NCBI RefSeq assembly: GCF_036226685.1
Contig: NZ_CP109009.1
Location: forward strand, 372,001 to 436,000
DNA: 64,000 bases
Direction of reading: 5' to 3'
Origin: Streptomyces sp. NBC_00690
Lineage (GTDB): Bacteria > Actinomycetota > Actinomycetes > Streptomycetales > Streptomycetaceae
Shown piece by piece: positions 1 through 7,901 of the stretch. Every line of letters starts with the position of its first letter. Positions within the stretch are counted from its first letter, which is position 1. The notes beneath the pieces were generated by a model. It did no database searches. It was not told the DNA's origin and worked only from the letters and a program-made list of their open reading frames with translations. The position numbers and the translations under genes are program-made.

Positions 1-201
1 GCCACCGGGCCCAACCTGGTGACCGGCACTCCCGTCGACCACCACTATCTGGGCGGGCACTTCCTCCATCGGGTGGAAACACCGCTGGGTCTGCTCACCG
101 TCCGTTCAGCCGCGGGTCCGGACGCTTTCACGTCAGGCACGGTACGTCTGCGTCTGCCGGCCGAAAAGCTGATCACCATGGCGTCCGTGGCCGGGGAGTA
201 G
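1..201 (+). CDS. C-terminal fragment, probable ABC-transporter ATPase (TOBE-like tail)
   Basis: Frame 1 is open from the first base to a TAG at 199-201, so this is the 3' end of a gene that begins outside the window. The 66 visible residues include a hydrophobic beta-rich stretch ending in VRLRLPAEKLITM. This looks like the TOBE domain that closes spermidine/putrescine- or sulfate-type importer ATPases, which helps bind substrate or regulate ATPase activity. No Walker or signature motif is visible, so the assignment rests only on the tail. Confidence 0.45.
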   Translation, partial: ATGPNLVTGTPVDHHYLGGHFLHRVETPLGLLTVRSAAGPDAFTSGTVRLRLPAEKLITMASVAGE

Positions 202-307
202 GGCCCGGGTGCCCGTGGGCCGAAACCCAGGTCGACCGTCGGAACCTGCCACCGTCTGCGAGCCGGACGACCGTACACGTCGGAGATGGCGCCGGAACCG
301 CGGGAGC

Positions 308-1183
308 CTACTCCCCCATTCCGGCGGTGTGGGCCAGGAGCGCCGGGACCACAGTGTCCCACTCCTCGCGCGGAAAGACCTCGTGTCCCGTCCCCGCCAG
401 GGCAATGAAGTGGGCGTTCGGGATCTCCGCCGCCAGGGCGACCCCGTGCTCGATCGGGAAGAGCGGGTCCTCGACTCCGTGGAGAACGAGGGTCGGCGCG
501 GCGATCCGACCGAGCCGGTGTCGCCAGGGTTCGCCGGCGTCGAGGAGGTAGGGATTGGTGGACTGGGCTGCAATGTCGTGGGACCGGTCGACCGTGCGCA
601 CCGCGAGAAGCCGCACGCCCTCCGCGTCGAAGGGTCGCGACTCGGCCGCGAACGGGCGTTCCCCCTCGACGAGCGCCTCGATGGCGGCGGTTCGATCGGA
701 CCAGTCGACCTGCCCGTCCGCCTGGGTGAAGAAGGCCGCGAGACGGTCGGACATCGGAGGTAGGTCGGGGTGGTCGTGTCCGGGGCCGCCGGGGGTCGAG
801 GAGGCGAGCGTGAGCGTGGCGACCCGCCCAGGATGATCGAGCGCCAGGAGTTGACCGATCGCGGCACCTTGGGACATGCCGACGACATGGACCGGGACCG
901 GACCCAACGCCGCGATCAGCGCAGCCGCATCGGCGACCAGATCGCGCAGGTCGTACGGCGGGGCACCCACCGGGTAGGTCGTGGACCGACCCGCGTCACG
1001 GCTGTCGTAGCGGACGACGTACCGTCCGCCGGTGGCCAGTCGCTCGACGAAGTCGTCGGGCCAGTTGACCAGGGAGTGACCCGCGCCGTGCAGCAGCAGC
1101 ACTGCGGGGTCGTCGGGGTTTCCGAAGAACTCCGTGCTCAGCTCTTGGCCGTTGACCTCGATCAGGCGCGCGTTGGTGGTCAT
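308..1183 (-). CDS. alpha/beta-fold hydrolase
   Basis: The 291-aa protein has the complete alpha/beta-hydrolase set: an oxyanion HG motif near residues 32-33 (LLLHGAG), the nucleophile elbow GMSQG with Ser104, an acid Asp near 239 (GVEDPLFP) and His267 (GTGHEV). Family members are cytosolic esterases, lactonases or C-C hydrolases; the substrate cannot be read from sequence. The ATG at 1183 has GGAAGG seven bases upstream. It is divergent from a MarR gene, and the shared spacer carries two palindromes, one over a predicted -35 (GTGACA, 17 bp, TACTGT on the minus strand). It is therefore probably a target of that MarR protein. Confidence 0.9.
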   Translation of the reverse strand: MTTNARLIEVNGQELSTEFFGNPDDPAVLLLHGAGHSLVNWPDDFVERLATGGRYVVRYDSRDAGRSTTYPVGAPPYDLRDLVADAAALIAALGPVPVHVVGMSQGAAIGQLLALDHPGRVATLTLASSTPGGPGHDHPDLPPMSDRLAAFFTQADGQVDWSDRTAAIEALVEGERPFAAESRPFDAEGVRLLAVRTVDRSHDIAAQSTNPYLLDAGEPWRHRLGRIAAPTLVLHGVEDPLFPIEHGVALAAEIPNAHFIALAGTGHEVFPREEWDTVVPALLAHTAGMGE

Positions 1184-1202
1184 GAAACAACCTTCCCGAT
1201 TG

Positions 1203-1253
1203 TTCGTTACGTGTAACGAATACAGTAGGGCAAGGTTCGTTACATGTCACGAG
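1203..1253. promoter_or_regulatory. Pair of MarR-type operators between divergent genes
   Basis: TTCGTTACGTGTAACGAA (1203-1220) is an 18-bp near-perfect palindrome. A second, degenerate copy TTCGTTACATGTCACGAG lies at 1236-1253, with centres 33 bp (about three helical turns) apart. On the minus strand a promoter can be drawn as GTGACA (1250-1245), 17-bp spacer, TACTGT (1227-1222). The second palindrome then covers the -35 and the first covers the start point, which suits repression of the hydrolase gene and autoregulation of marR. Binding by the adjacent MarR protein is inferred. Confidence 0.7.
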
Positions 1254-1265
1254 TACACTGAGGTG

Positions 1266-1733
1266 ATGACGTCACCACGAGCCGCGGCAGAGCAGGAAGC
1301 CTGGGCCGCCTACCGCCGTCTTCAACTGCGCGTGGACACACTGATCGCACGCGACCTGGAGCGGGAATCCGGTCTGTCGATGGCCGACTACGACGTGCTG
1401 GCCGCACTGGTGGCCCTGTTCGACCCCGACCACTGCATCAGGGTGGGCCAGTTGACCGCTCGGATGGACTGGGCCCACAGCCGACTGTCCCGTCAGCTCG
1501 GCAGGATGGAGCGGCGGGGGCTGATCAGCCGCGAGGCGTGCGAACTCGACGGCAGGGGCGACGACGTCGTTCTCACCGCGGCCGGGCGGCGGGCCCATGA
1601 CGAAGCCACGCCCGCCCACCTCGCATCAGTGCACCGCCACTTCGCCCGGCCGCTCTCCCGGGACCAACTGCTGGCGCTGACGGGCATCGAACAGTCCGTA
1701 CGCCGGGAGCGGGACGGCGACCCGCCGCACTGA
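1266..1733 (+). CDS. MarR-family transcriptional regulator
   Basis: The 155-aa protein shows the MarR winged-helix pattern: an N-terminal dimerisation helix (AWAAYRRLQLRVDTLI), the SMADYDVLAAL helix, a recognition region with SRLSRQLGRMERRGLI, and a wing with DGRGDDVVLTAAG. MarR proteins are dimeric, often repress a divergent enzyme gene and release DNA on binding a small phenolic or similar ligand. The ATG at 1266 is chosen because it begins a standard-length protein and has GAGG just upstream; frame extension to 1134 would run across the operators and into the divergent gene. Ligand unknown. Confidence 0.9.
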   Translation: MTSPRAAAEQEAWAAYRRLQLRVDTLIARDLERESGLSMADYDVLAALVALFDPDHCIRVGQLTARMDWAHSRLSRQLGRMERRGLISREACELDGRGDDVVLTAAGRRAHDEATPAHLASVHRHFARPLSRDQLLALTGIEQSVRRERDGDPPH

Positions 1734-1867
1734 TACGCGACGGATGGACCGTCCCGCCCCCTGCGACGGGGAGCCGGTGCGGACCGCTACGGCCCGTACC
1801 GTCGAACGGACTGCTGCTTGAACGGTACGTCGACCGCCACCGACTCCCGCCCACCCGGGATTCCGGG

Positions 1868-1906
1868 TCTACGCGGGCAGTTCGGCTCTCTACGCGGGCA
1901 GTTCGG
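1868..1906. repeat. Tandem duplication of the 3' end of the M20-family gene
   Basis: TCTACGCGGGCAGTTCGG occurs at 1868-1885 and again at 1889-1906, period 21. The second copy contains the last codons (ELPA) and stop of the minus-strand M20-family gene, and the first is an extra copy just past the stop. It looks like a small slippage duplication without effect on the reading frame. Confidence 0.75.
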
Positions 1907-3053
1907 TCAACAGCCGACGATAGACACGCGCATAGGCGCCCAACTGCGCCAACGACATTTCATCGCAACGCGGATCGTCGGCGGCCGGCCGCATTTGCGG
2001 GCCGAGCCGCACGGTGTCGACGCCGCGCGCCCGCAACACAACACCGTCGGTCGATCCCGTCCAACCGGTGACCGGCGACGGCTCGGCACCGAACTCATCG
2101 AGCCAGGCCGCCCGGGCGGCCGTGACCACCGGGGCGTCGGCCGGCGTGGCCGCGGCTGCCGCCCCCGACTCGGCCTCCACCTCGACCACGCAGTTCCGCA
2201 GCGCAGAATCAGCGCACCGCGCCCGCAACCGGTCGGCCAGTTCGGCCGCCAGCGCCTTTGGCTCCACCTGATCGCCGGCGACCAGGTACAGACCGATCTC
2301 CAGTTGGGCCGGCAACAGGTCGGGCTTTGGTGACCAACCCCCGCTGATGGCACCGACACCGCACGCCCGACCGGCCTGCCCGACCCTCGGGTCGGCGGCC
2401 AGATAGTCCGTGCGCCAACGAGCCAGCTCGTCCAGGACGACACCGGCCGACTCGATGACTCCCCCGGGCGGCGTGGCCGTATCCGGCAGCATCGCGAGCC
2501 CGGAGCGACCGGTCACCCGGACGGTCAGATAGAACGAGCCGGGCTCCTGCCACAACAGAATGGGCGGGCCGGACTTGGCCACGATCGCCGACCGCGGCAG
2601 CGGGTACGCGTCGGCGTATGCCTCCAGACCGGTGATCCCCCCGCCCCGGCGGTGTGTTCCGGAGCCGGCGAGCAGCAGCCGCCCGGCGCCCGCCTCGGCA
2701 AAGGCGACGAGCGCGGCGGCCACCGGCCCGCGGGCGACCCCGAGGCCGAAGCCCGCCACGTTGTCACCGGCCACACTGAGCGGACCGACCGGGGCGAAGT
2801 TGCCCGTGACGAGCCCGATGCCGGCGCCGTCGTCGTCCAGCGAGGTATCGAGGTGGGAGTAGAGCAGGGGCCCGGCCCCGTGTGCGGCGACCAGACTGCC
2901 GCCCGCGGGGCCGTGCTCCAACACCTGCCACTCGATGTGCGGCCACCGTTCAGCGCACCAGCCGCGCACCCGGTGGGCCGCCGCCCGCTCCTCCCCCCGC
3001 GGGGCGGGGGTCGTGTCGAGCAGTCGCAGGACGTCCAGCAGTTGCTGTCTCAA
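1890..3053 (-). CDS. M20-family metallohydrolase-like protein (atypical)
   Basis: The 387-aa protein resembles M20 deacylases/dipeptidases (ArgE, DapE, LysK type): N-terminal GEE, an HLDT motif near residues 67-70 giving the first metal His and Asp, a glycine-rich GDNVAGFGLGVARG segment and a C-terminal TGWTGSTDGV stretch. The usual EE pair after the central domain start is not evident; the expected place reads LLLAGSGTHRRGGGITG. Activity may therefore be altered. It starts with TTG at 3053, overlapping the TGA of the upstream dioxygenase gene, so it is the last gene of the ring-oxygenase operon and probably translationally coupled. A role in removing an acyl or amide group from a pathway intermediate is inferred. 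Confidence 0.8.
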   Translation of the reverse strand: MRQQLLDVLRLLDTTPAPRGEERAAAHRVRGWCAERWPHIEWQVLEHGPAGGSLVAAHGAGPLLYSHLDTSLDDDGAGIGLVTGNFAPVGPLSVAGDNVAGFGLGVARGPVAAALVAFAEAGAGRLLLAGSGTHRRGGGITGLEAYADAYPLPRSAIVAKSGPPILLWQEPGSFYLTVRVTGRSGLAMLPDTATPPGGVIESAGVVLDELARWRTDYLAADPRVGQAGRACGVGAISGGWSPKPDLLPAQLEIGLYLVAGDQVEPKALAAELADRLRARCADSALRNCVVEVEAESGAAAAATPADAPVVTAARAAWLDEFGAEPSPVTGWTGSTDGVVLRARGVDTVRLGPQMRPAADDPRCDEMSLAQLGAYARVYRRLLTELPA

Positions 3054-4261
3054 AAACGTCCCCAGTCATCGGAAGCCGGACGCCATACATCGATGTTGCG
3101 CGGGTCGGCCGGCATCCTGCGGGGCCGGTGCGTCAGGTGCTCCTCCGGGGTGAACACCCGGTGGTCGTCGCACAGCTCGTACCGAGGGCCGAAGCGCGGA
3201 TCGTGCATGTAGAACGCGATCGACGTCGACGCCGAGTGGTTGACGATGTCCGAGGCGATCGGGGCGTCCTTGTACAGCGCGCGGGCACGCATCCGCATGA
3301 CGTGATCGAGGCTCTTCATCGCGAAGCACAGGTGCGCGACGTAGTGCTCCGTGTTCTTCTGTATCGCGAGGCTGTGGTGGTAGCGGTCCTCACAGCGGAA
3401 GAACGTGGTCGAACCGACGACATGGTCCGACGGCAGAAACTTCAGGATGTCCTGGTAGAAGTGCACCGTCTCGTCGAACTTCGCGGTGGCGATGAAGGGG
3501 TGCACCAGGTCGAGCGGCCGTATCTCTATGTGCGGCGGCTCGGCGTACTCCTGGAACTCGGTAAACAGCTCAATGACGAGACCGTTCGGGTCCTTCACCG
3601 CGAAGCCGTTGTCGCACAGCGCCTGCTGGCGCTCCTGGAGTTCGAGGACCTCAAGACCGGCGTCGAGGACGTACTTGTGCAGCTGCTCAAGCACCTCCTC
3701 GCTTGCCACGCTGTAGCCGACCGCGGTCGTCCATCCGTCGGTGCGCTCGGGCGCGTGGATCAGCTCGATCGAGTGGTGCTCGATGTCGGCGCGCAGATAG
3801 GCGTACTCATCCGTACGCTGCTCCAGCTGGAGGCCGACGTGGTATTCGAGGAAGTCGATCGTGGCCTGCATGTCGGGAACTTCGATCCGGGCGTACTCCA
3901 TGCCGTACGGGCCGTGCGGGCGGGTGCTCACCGGCGGTGTCCTTCCTGCAGTGAGCGACGCACGCTCGGCGAACTCGAACGAGGTGATGGCCTGCTGGGC
4001 GATGACCGGTCGCCAGCGCGTGCGCACGAAGTCCTCGTGGGACTCACTGCTGAGATAGGCGAGCAGGTCGTCCTGACCGTCGAAGTCAACAGCCATCGTG
4101 TGGGTGAAGGTCTGGTCACGGGTGCTGATGTTCTCGCCGAGGACGAAGCCGCGCATGGCGGGGTAGCGGCCGGGGAAGGTGCGCAGGTCGTCCAGTACGG
4201 AATCGCGCGTCGGCTGGTCGACTCCGTCGGCGAATCGGAAGGACAGGGTGTGTCTGATCAT
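3050..4261 (-). CDS. Dabb domain fused to type I extradiol (VOC) dioxygenase
   Basis: In this 403-aa protein residues 1-100 form a stress-responsive A/B-barrel (Dabb) domain (start MIRHTLSFRF, later HTMAVDF and WRPVIAQQ). Residues 118-390 form two vicinal-oxygen-chelate modules like those of 2,3-dihydroxybiphenyl dioxygenases. The catalytic module keeps the iron ligands His254 (DLVHPF), His310 (VAHLCF) and Glu362 (RYELCDD), as expected for an Fe(II) extradiol dioxygenase. It follows the oxygenase beta gene by 21 bp and overlaps the M20 gene. The likely role is meta cleavage of the diol made from the oxygenase product. Dabb fused to an extradiol enzyme is unusual; its purpose is not known to me. 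Confidence 0.87.
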   Translation of the reverse strand: MIRHTLSFRFADGVDQPTRDSVLDDLRTFPGRYPAMRGFVLGENISTRDQTFTHTMAVDFDGQDDLLAYLSSESHEDFVRTRWRPVIAQQAITSFEFAERASLTAGRTPPVSTRPHGPYGMEYARIEVPDMQATIDFLEYHVGLQLEQRTDEYAYLRADIEHHSIELIHAPERTDGWTTAVGYSVASEEVLEQLHKYVLDAGLEVLELQERQQALCDNGFAVKDPNGLVIELFTEFQEYAEPPHIEIRPLDLVHPFIATAKFDETVHFYQDILKFLPSDHVVGSTTFFRCEDRYHHSLAIQKNTEHYVAHLCFAMKSLDHVMRMRARALYKDAPIASDIVNHSASTSIAFYMHDPRFGPRYELCDDHRVFTPEEHLTHRPRRMPADPRNIDVWRPASDDWGRF

Positions 4262-4282
4262 CGGGTCACCGTCCGTCGCCGG

Positions 4283-4852
4283 CTAGAGGATGAAGCTGAG
4301 CCGGGCGCCTGCCGCCAACGACTCATGGCCGAGGACCGAGCGCCGCAACCGAAAACGGAGCCCGTCCTCGGTCGGCACCAGCAGATGCTCGTACCAGCCG
4401 ACGTAGGCGTCGAAGCGCCCGTCGCGAGCGCGGTGCACCACGAAGGAGGCCGCGACCCGGAAGCAGTCCTCCGTGCTCTCGGCGTGCTCGGTGCCGTTGG
4501 TGCTGTTGACACTTGCCGTGTGCGCGGACAGCCGTACGTTGGACACGAGCCGGTGGGTGCGTGAGTGCGGGTTCTCTGCATGCGCCTTGCGCGACTTCAG
4601 ACGCTTGACCCGGGCCAGGAGCAAGGGCCAGTCATCGTCGACGAAGGATCCGGTCTCATGCGGCGACCAACCGGGTCGGTAGTCGGTGGTCGGGATCTCA
4701 TAGCGGGCGCCGGACTCGAAGAGGGCCAGCCAGCCGTCGTAGTTCCAGTGGTCGAGGAGGTCGGCCTCGGCGTAGAGGAAGTCCTCCACCTCCTGGCGGG
4801 TGATGGTGCGACCCGCGCACTCCACGCTGCTGCGGTTGTCGATCGCGGTCAT
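4283..4852 (-). CDS. Ring-hydroxylating oxygenase small (beta) subunit
   Basis: The 189-aa protein has the SnoaL-like/NTF2-fold beta-subunit pattern of Rieske non-haem iron oxygenases: EVEDFLYAEADLLDHWNYDGW, then the YEIPTTDYRPG and SRTHRLVSNVRL segments, and a C-terminal FRLRRSVLGHE. Beta subunits are structural partners in alpha3beta3 hexamers. The ATG overlaps the alpha-subunit stop (ATGA), so the two are translationally coupled, as expected for subunits made in equal amounts. Confidence 0.93.
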   Translation of the reverse strand: MTAIDNRSSVECAGRTITRQEVEDFLYAEADLLDHWNYDGWLALFESGARYEIPTTDYRPGWSPHETGSFVDDDWPLLLARVKRLKSRKAHAENPHSRTHRLVSNVRLSAHTASVNSTNGTEHAESTEDCFRVAASFVVHRARDGRFDAYVGWYEHLLVPTEDGLRFRLRRSVLGHESLAAGARLSFIL

Positions 4853-6303
4853 CGCACATCCCTCCCGGACAGGAAGGACGCGGGACGCTCACCGTTGACT
4901 TCGATGCCGTCGTCGAGCCCTATCGCATCGACCCAGTGCCGCCAGAAGCCCCGCATCGCGCCTTCGTCGATCGACCGGCCCTGCACCCCCTTGACCTCAT
5001 CCGCCATGCCACGCGACATATCGCTGAAGTCCAGTTCGGGGAGACCGCTGCCCGCCGTGGCCTGGATGCCGCGCTGGACCGCCTCGTACGCCTCGATGTC
5101 GTCCGGTGTGGCGAGGCCGCCCGGGCCGACGAAGCTGACGACCGTCTTCATCCGCAGGGCGCGCGTTTCCGGGTCCTCGTTGCGCGGGACCAGCTGCCAG
5201 GCGCGTACGTCGGTCTGGTCGGGCGCCACCGGCTCCAGCTGGCGGATCGACAGGCCCTCGATGTCGAACAGCAGCAGGTTGGGGAAGACGAACAGGATGT
5301 GGCTCTCGTCCGCCACGTGGTGCGCCCGCTGCTCCCCGAGCCGTTGTGTCATCTCGGCTCGGTGGGCGTCGGTGCGGATGCGCTCGTCCTCGCCGAAGCG
5401 CGGTTCCCAGATCATGCTGATCCGACCGCCGTGGCCGGTCAGGACCAGCAGGCCATGGCCGTTGCCGAGGTTGTAGGCGTACTGGTTGTCATCGGTGACG
5501 GCATAGCCGCTCTCCCGCAGGTAGCCCACGAAGGTGTTGTGGGTCGGGGCGAAGTGGTATCCGTCCATGGCGTTCTCGACGGCGAGTTTCCAGTTGCCCC
5601 GCACACCGTAGAGCTGTGTCCCTGGCAGTGTGGTCATGCCTCCGACGTGCTGCTGCTCGATCATCGACATGTAGTCGGCGGCGTCGCCGAGGTGTTCGAG
5701 CAGTGGCGGGACGTCGGGGTCGAAGGAGATGAAGACGAAACCCTCGTGGATCTCCAGGCGCGGCACGCTGCGGAGTCCCATCGAGGCTCGGAACTCGTCC
5801 GTCGACTCGTATGCGCCGGCGTCGGGGATTGCGGCGACCTCGCCATTGTTGCGGAACGTCCAGGCGTGGTAGAAGCACTGGAAGAGTCTGGTCGAGCCCT
5901 CGTTCTCGCGGCACAACACGGTGCCGCGGTGTGGACAGGAGTTAAGGAACGCGTGCACCTCGCCGGCAGTGTCCCGGCAGAAGATCAGCGGTCGACCGCC
6001 CAGAGTGCGGGCCTTGAAGTCGTTGGGGTTGGGGATCTCGGTCTCGTGTCCGAGATAGAGCCAGGTGTGCATCCACACCCAGCCGCGTTCCCGGGCGAAG
6101 ACCTCCGCGCTGCGATATGCCTCACGGTTGACCCGGAAGGTGAGCTGGTCCCAGTCCTCGACGATCATCGGCGCTGGGGCGGTCCGGGGATTGCTTCCCA
6201 TGGGGAGTTTGCCTCTCACAAGTCCCGACCCGAGTGGCGCTAAGTGAGACGCCATCTCGTATGTCGCATTAGCGTCCCTGTCCCACTCGACGGTGTCAAG
6301 CAT
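4849..6303 (-). CDS. Aromatic ring-hydroxylating dioxygenase, large (alpha) subunit
   Basis: The 484-aa protein has a Rieske [2Fe-2S] site (Cys123-x-His125 in SCPHRG, Cys143-x2-His146 in CFYHAW). The mononuclear iron site is ENAMDGYH-x4-H, with the bridging Asp247 and ligands His250 and His255, plus a downstream Asp near TPDDIEAYE. Such enzymes add O2 to aromatic rings with electrons from a ferredoxin; the divergent ferredoxin/reductase pair can supply these. ATG 6303 is preferred over ATG 6324 because GAGGGGG sits six bases before it and inside the longer version. The gene heads an operon of oxygenase, extradiol enzyme and M20-family protein. The substrate is not deducible. Confidence 0.93.
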   Translation of the reverse strand: MLDTVEWDRDANATYEMASHLAPLGSGLVRGKLPMGSNPRTAPAPMIVEDWDQLTFRVNREAYRSAEVFARERGWVWMHTWLYLGHETEIPNPNDFKARTLGGRPLIFCRDTAGEVHAFLNSCPHRGTVLCRENEGSTRLFQCFYHAWTFRNNGEVAAIPDAGAYESTDEFRASMGLRSVPRLEIHEGFVFISFDPDVPPLLEHLGDAADYMSMIEQQHVGGMTTLPGTQLYGVRGNWKLAVENAMDGYHFAPTHNTFVGYLRESGYAVTDDNQYAYNLGNGHGLLVLTGHGGRISMIWEPRFGEDERIRTDAHRAEMTQRLGEQRAHHVADESHILFVFPNLLLFDIEGLSIRQLEPVAPDQTDVRAWQLVPRNEDPETRALRMKTVVSFVGPGGLATPDDIEAYEAVQRGIQATAGSGLPELDFSDMSRGMADEVKGVQGRSIDEGAMRGFWRHWVDAIGLDDGIEVNGERPASFLSGRDVR

Positions 6304-6355
6304 TCGTTCCCCCTCGGTTGACATCCGGAGTGGGCACAGCCACCATCATCTTGTT

Positions 6356-6381
6356 TCGCATTGAGATATGCCGTCTCGCAT
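6356..6381. promoter_or_regulatory. Predicted regulon operator (site 1), divergent oxygenase/ferredoxin promoters
   Basis: On the minus strand this reads ATGCGAGACGGCAT followed by ATCTCAATGCGA. Thirteen of the first 14 bases match the site before the FAH-type gene (12036-12061), and 19 of 26 match the site between the ALDH and ADH genes (25777-25802). It lies 52 bp from the oxygenase start and 31 bp from the ferredoxin start, so one site could control both. The IclR protein encoded at 7902-8720 is the obvious candidate binder (inference). Confidence 0.6.
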
Positions 6382-6412
6382 CCTGTGCGATCGTGTGAAG
6401 GGCAAGAAGCTC

Positions 6413-6727
6413 GTGCCGTATGTCATCACTGACGCCTGCCTCGACATCATGGACAAGTCCTGCATGGAGGAGTGTCCGGCCGACTGCATCTACGAGGGCG
6501 ATCGGATGCTCTACATCCAGCCCGACGAATGCGTCGAGTGCGGGCGCTGCGAACCCGTCTGTCCCCAGGTCTCCATCTTCCACCACGAAGATCTACCGGA
6601 GGCCAGCAAACACTTCGAGCGGGTCAACGCCGAGTTCTTCGACCTCGGCACCCCGCCCCTCGGATCACCCGGCGGAGCCCGCAAAGTCGGCCCGACGGGC
6701 CTCGACCACCCCGAGGTGGCAACGTGA
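6413..6727 (+). CDS. Seven-iron-type ferredoxin
   Basis: The 104-aa protein from GTG 6413 begins VPYVITDACLDIMDKSC, the classic start of actinobacterial 7Fe (3Fe-4S/4Fe-4S) ferredoxins. Eight cysteines lie at 9, 17, 21, 25, 40, 43, 46 and 50, including CVECGRCEPVCP. The internal GTG is chosen because the alignment to the family begins exactly there; a 5' extension to 6368 would add 15 residues and run into the operator region. Its stop overlaps the reductase GTG. The pair probably carries electrons from NAD(P)H to the divergently encoded Rieske oxygenase. Confidence 0.9.
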   Translation: MPYVITDACLDIMDKSCMEECPADCIYEGDRMLYIQPDECVECGRCEPVCPQVSIFHHEDLPEASKHFERVNAEFFDLGTPPLGSPGGARKVGPTGLDHPEVAT

Positions 6728-7731
6728 CCGGCCACGCCACCACCGACAGCACAGGCCCGGGCGCCGAGGTGTCCGTCGACCTCCTCATCATCGGTGCGGG
6801 CCCCACCGGGCTCTACGCCGCCTACTACGCCGGCTTCCGCGGCCTGAGCGTCGCCATCGCCGATGCACTGCCCGAGGTGGGCGGCCAGATCACCGCCCTC
6901 TACCCCGAGAAGCTCATCTACGACGTCGCCGGCTTCCCCGCCGTCCGCGGCCAGGAACTCGTCGACCGGCTCACCGAGCAAGCCGACCAGGCGAACCCCA
7001 TCTATCTCCTCGGGCACAGTGTCACCCAACTCGACGACACCGACGACGGCGTCGCCGCCACCACCGACACCGGTACCCGCATCACTGCCGGCGCCGTGCT
7101 CATCTGCGGCGGAATCGGCAACTTCACCCCCCGCGAGCTTCCGGTGGGCACCGAGTACCTGGGCCGCGGACTGCGCTACTTCGTCCCACGCCTCAATGAA
7201 CTCGCGGGGCAGGACGTCATCATCGTCGGCGGCGGGGACTCGGCACTCGACTGGGCACTCTCACTCGAACCCATCGCGAGGACCGTCACGCTCGTCCACC
7301 GGCGCACCCGGTTCCGCGCCCACGAGCGCACGGTCGAGCAACTCCACACATCCTCGGTGCAGGTCCTCACCCCCTACGAGGTCGACAAGATCTCCGGCGA
7401 CGGACCGATGTCCGAGGTCGTGGTCACCAATGCCGACGGGGACCGGCTCACACTCCCCGCCCAAACCGTCGTCGCGGCGCTCGGCTTCATCGCGGACCTC
7501 GGGCCCATCGAACAGTGGGCGCTTCGACTACGCCGCCGGCGCATCCTCGTCGACCCCACCATGCGCACCAATCGCGAACGTATCTTCGCCGCCGGCGACA
7601 TCGCCGACTACGACGGCAAGGTCAACCTCATCGCCATCGGTTTCGGCGAAGCGGCCCTCGCCGTCAACCACATCGCCGCAACGCTCGATCCCACCCGTTC
7701 GACCACACCGGGCCACTCCACCGACGCCTAG
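6724..7731 (+). CDS. Thioredoxin-reductase-like ferredoxin-NAD(P) reductase
   Basis: The 335-aa flavoprotein has an FAD-binding GAGPTG at residues 24-29, an ALPEVGGQITALYPEK segment, an NAD(P)-binding VGGGDSALDWAL near 165-176 and a C-terminal FAAGDIADYDGKVNLIAIGFGEAA. There is no CxxC redox pair, which separates thioredoxin-reductase-type ferredoxin reductases from true thioredoxin reductases. The GTG start overlaps the ferredoxin stop (GTGA). A strong hairpin follows 20 bp after the stop. It most likely reduces the neighbouring ferredoxin for the ring oxygenase. Confidence 0.9.
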   Translation: MTGHATTDSTGPGAEVSVDLLIIGAGPTGLYAAYYAGFRGLSVAIADALPEVGGQITALYPEKLIYDVAGFPAVRGQELVDRLTEQADQANPIYLLGHSVTQLDDTDDGVAATTDTGTRITAGAVLICGGIGNFTPRELPVGTEYLGRGLRYFVPRLNELAGQDVIIVGGGDSALDWALSLEPIARTVTLVHRRTRFRAHERTVEQLHTSSVQVLTPYEVDKISGDGPMSEVVVTNADGDRLTLPAQTVVAALGFIADLGPIEQWALRLRRRRILVDPTMRTNRERIFAAGDIADYDGKVNLIAIGFGEAALAVNHIAATLDPTRSTTPGHSTDA

Positions 7732-7750
7732 CCGTCCAGAGGAACAACGC

Positions 7751-7800
7751 GGTGAACGGGAGCACTTCCGCGGCTGTCGACCGCTAGGCTCCCGTTCACC
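7751..7800 (+). terminator. Hairpin after the ferredoxin/reductase operon
   Basis: GGTGAACGGGAGC (7751-7763) and GCTCCCGTTCACC (7788-7800) are perfect 13-bp complements around a 24-base loop. Position just after the reductase stop fits a terminator, although no T-run follows. Confidence 0.6.
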
Positions 7801-7901
7801 GCCATGGCTCGCCATGGAAGCACCTGAGCACTCTGCACACCCTTACCATGACGTTATACAAGACAGCGTTTCATTTGTTGTTCCCATCAATTTGACTGAG
7901 C

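Noticed and set aside
1134..1265. N-terminal extension of the MarR protein
   Set aside because: It would include both operator palindromes and part of the divergent gene, and has no ribosome binding site.
2882..4564. 560-codon open frame on the plus strand
   Set aside because: It runs antisense over the M20, Dabb-VOC and oxygenase beta genes, which have clear motifs and overlaps. High-GC codon use opens the opposite strand.
6246..6271. Another motif-like copy (minus strand TACGAGATGGCGTC) within the oxygenase alpha gene
   Set aside because: It lies inside codons 11-19 of the gene as started at 6303 and lacks the TTGA right half; it may be chance or a downstream operator, but support is weak.
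7861..7880. ACAAGACAGCGTTTC upstream of the IclR gene as an autoregulatory site
   Set aside because: It matches only part of the core (AGAC-GC-T); not enough to call a site.
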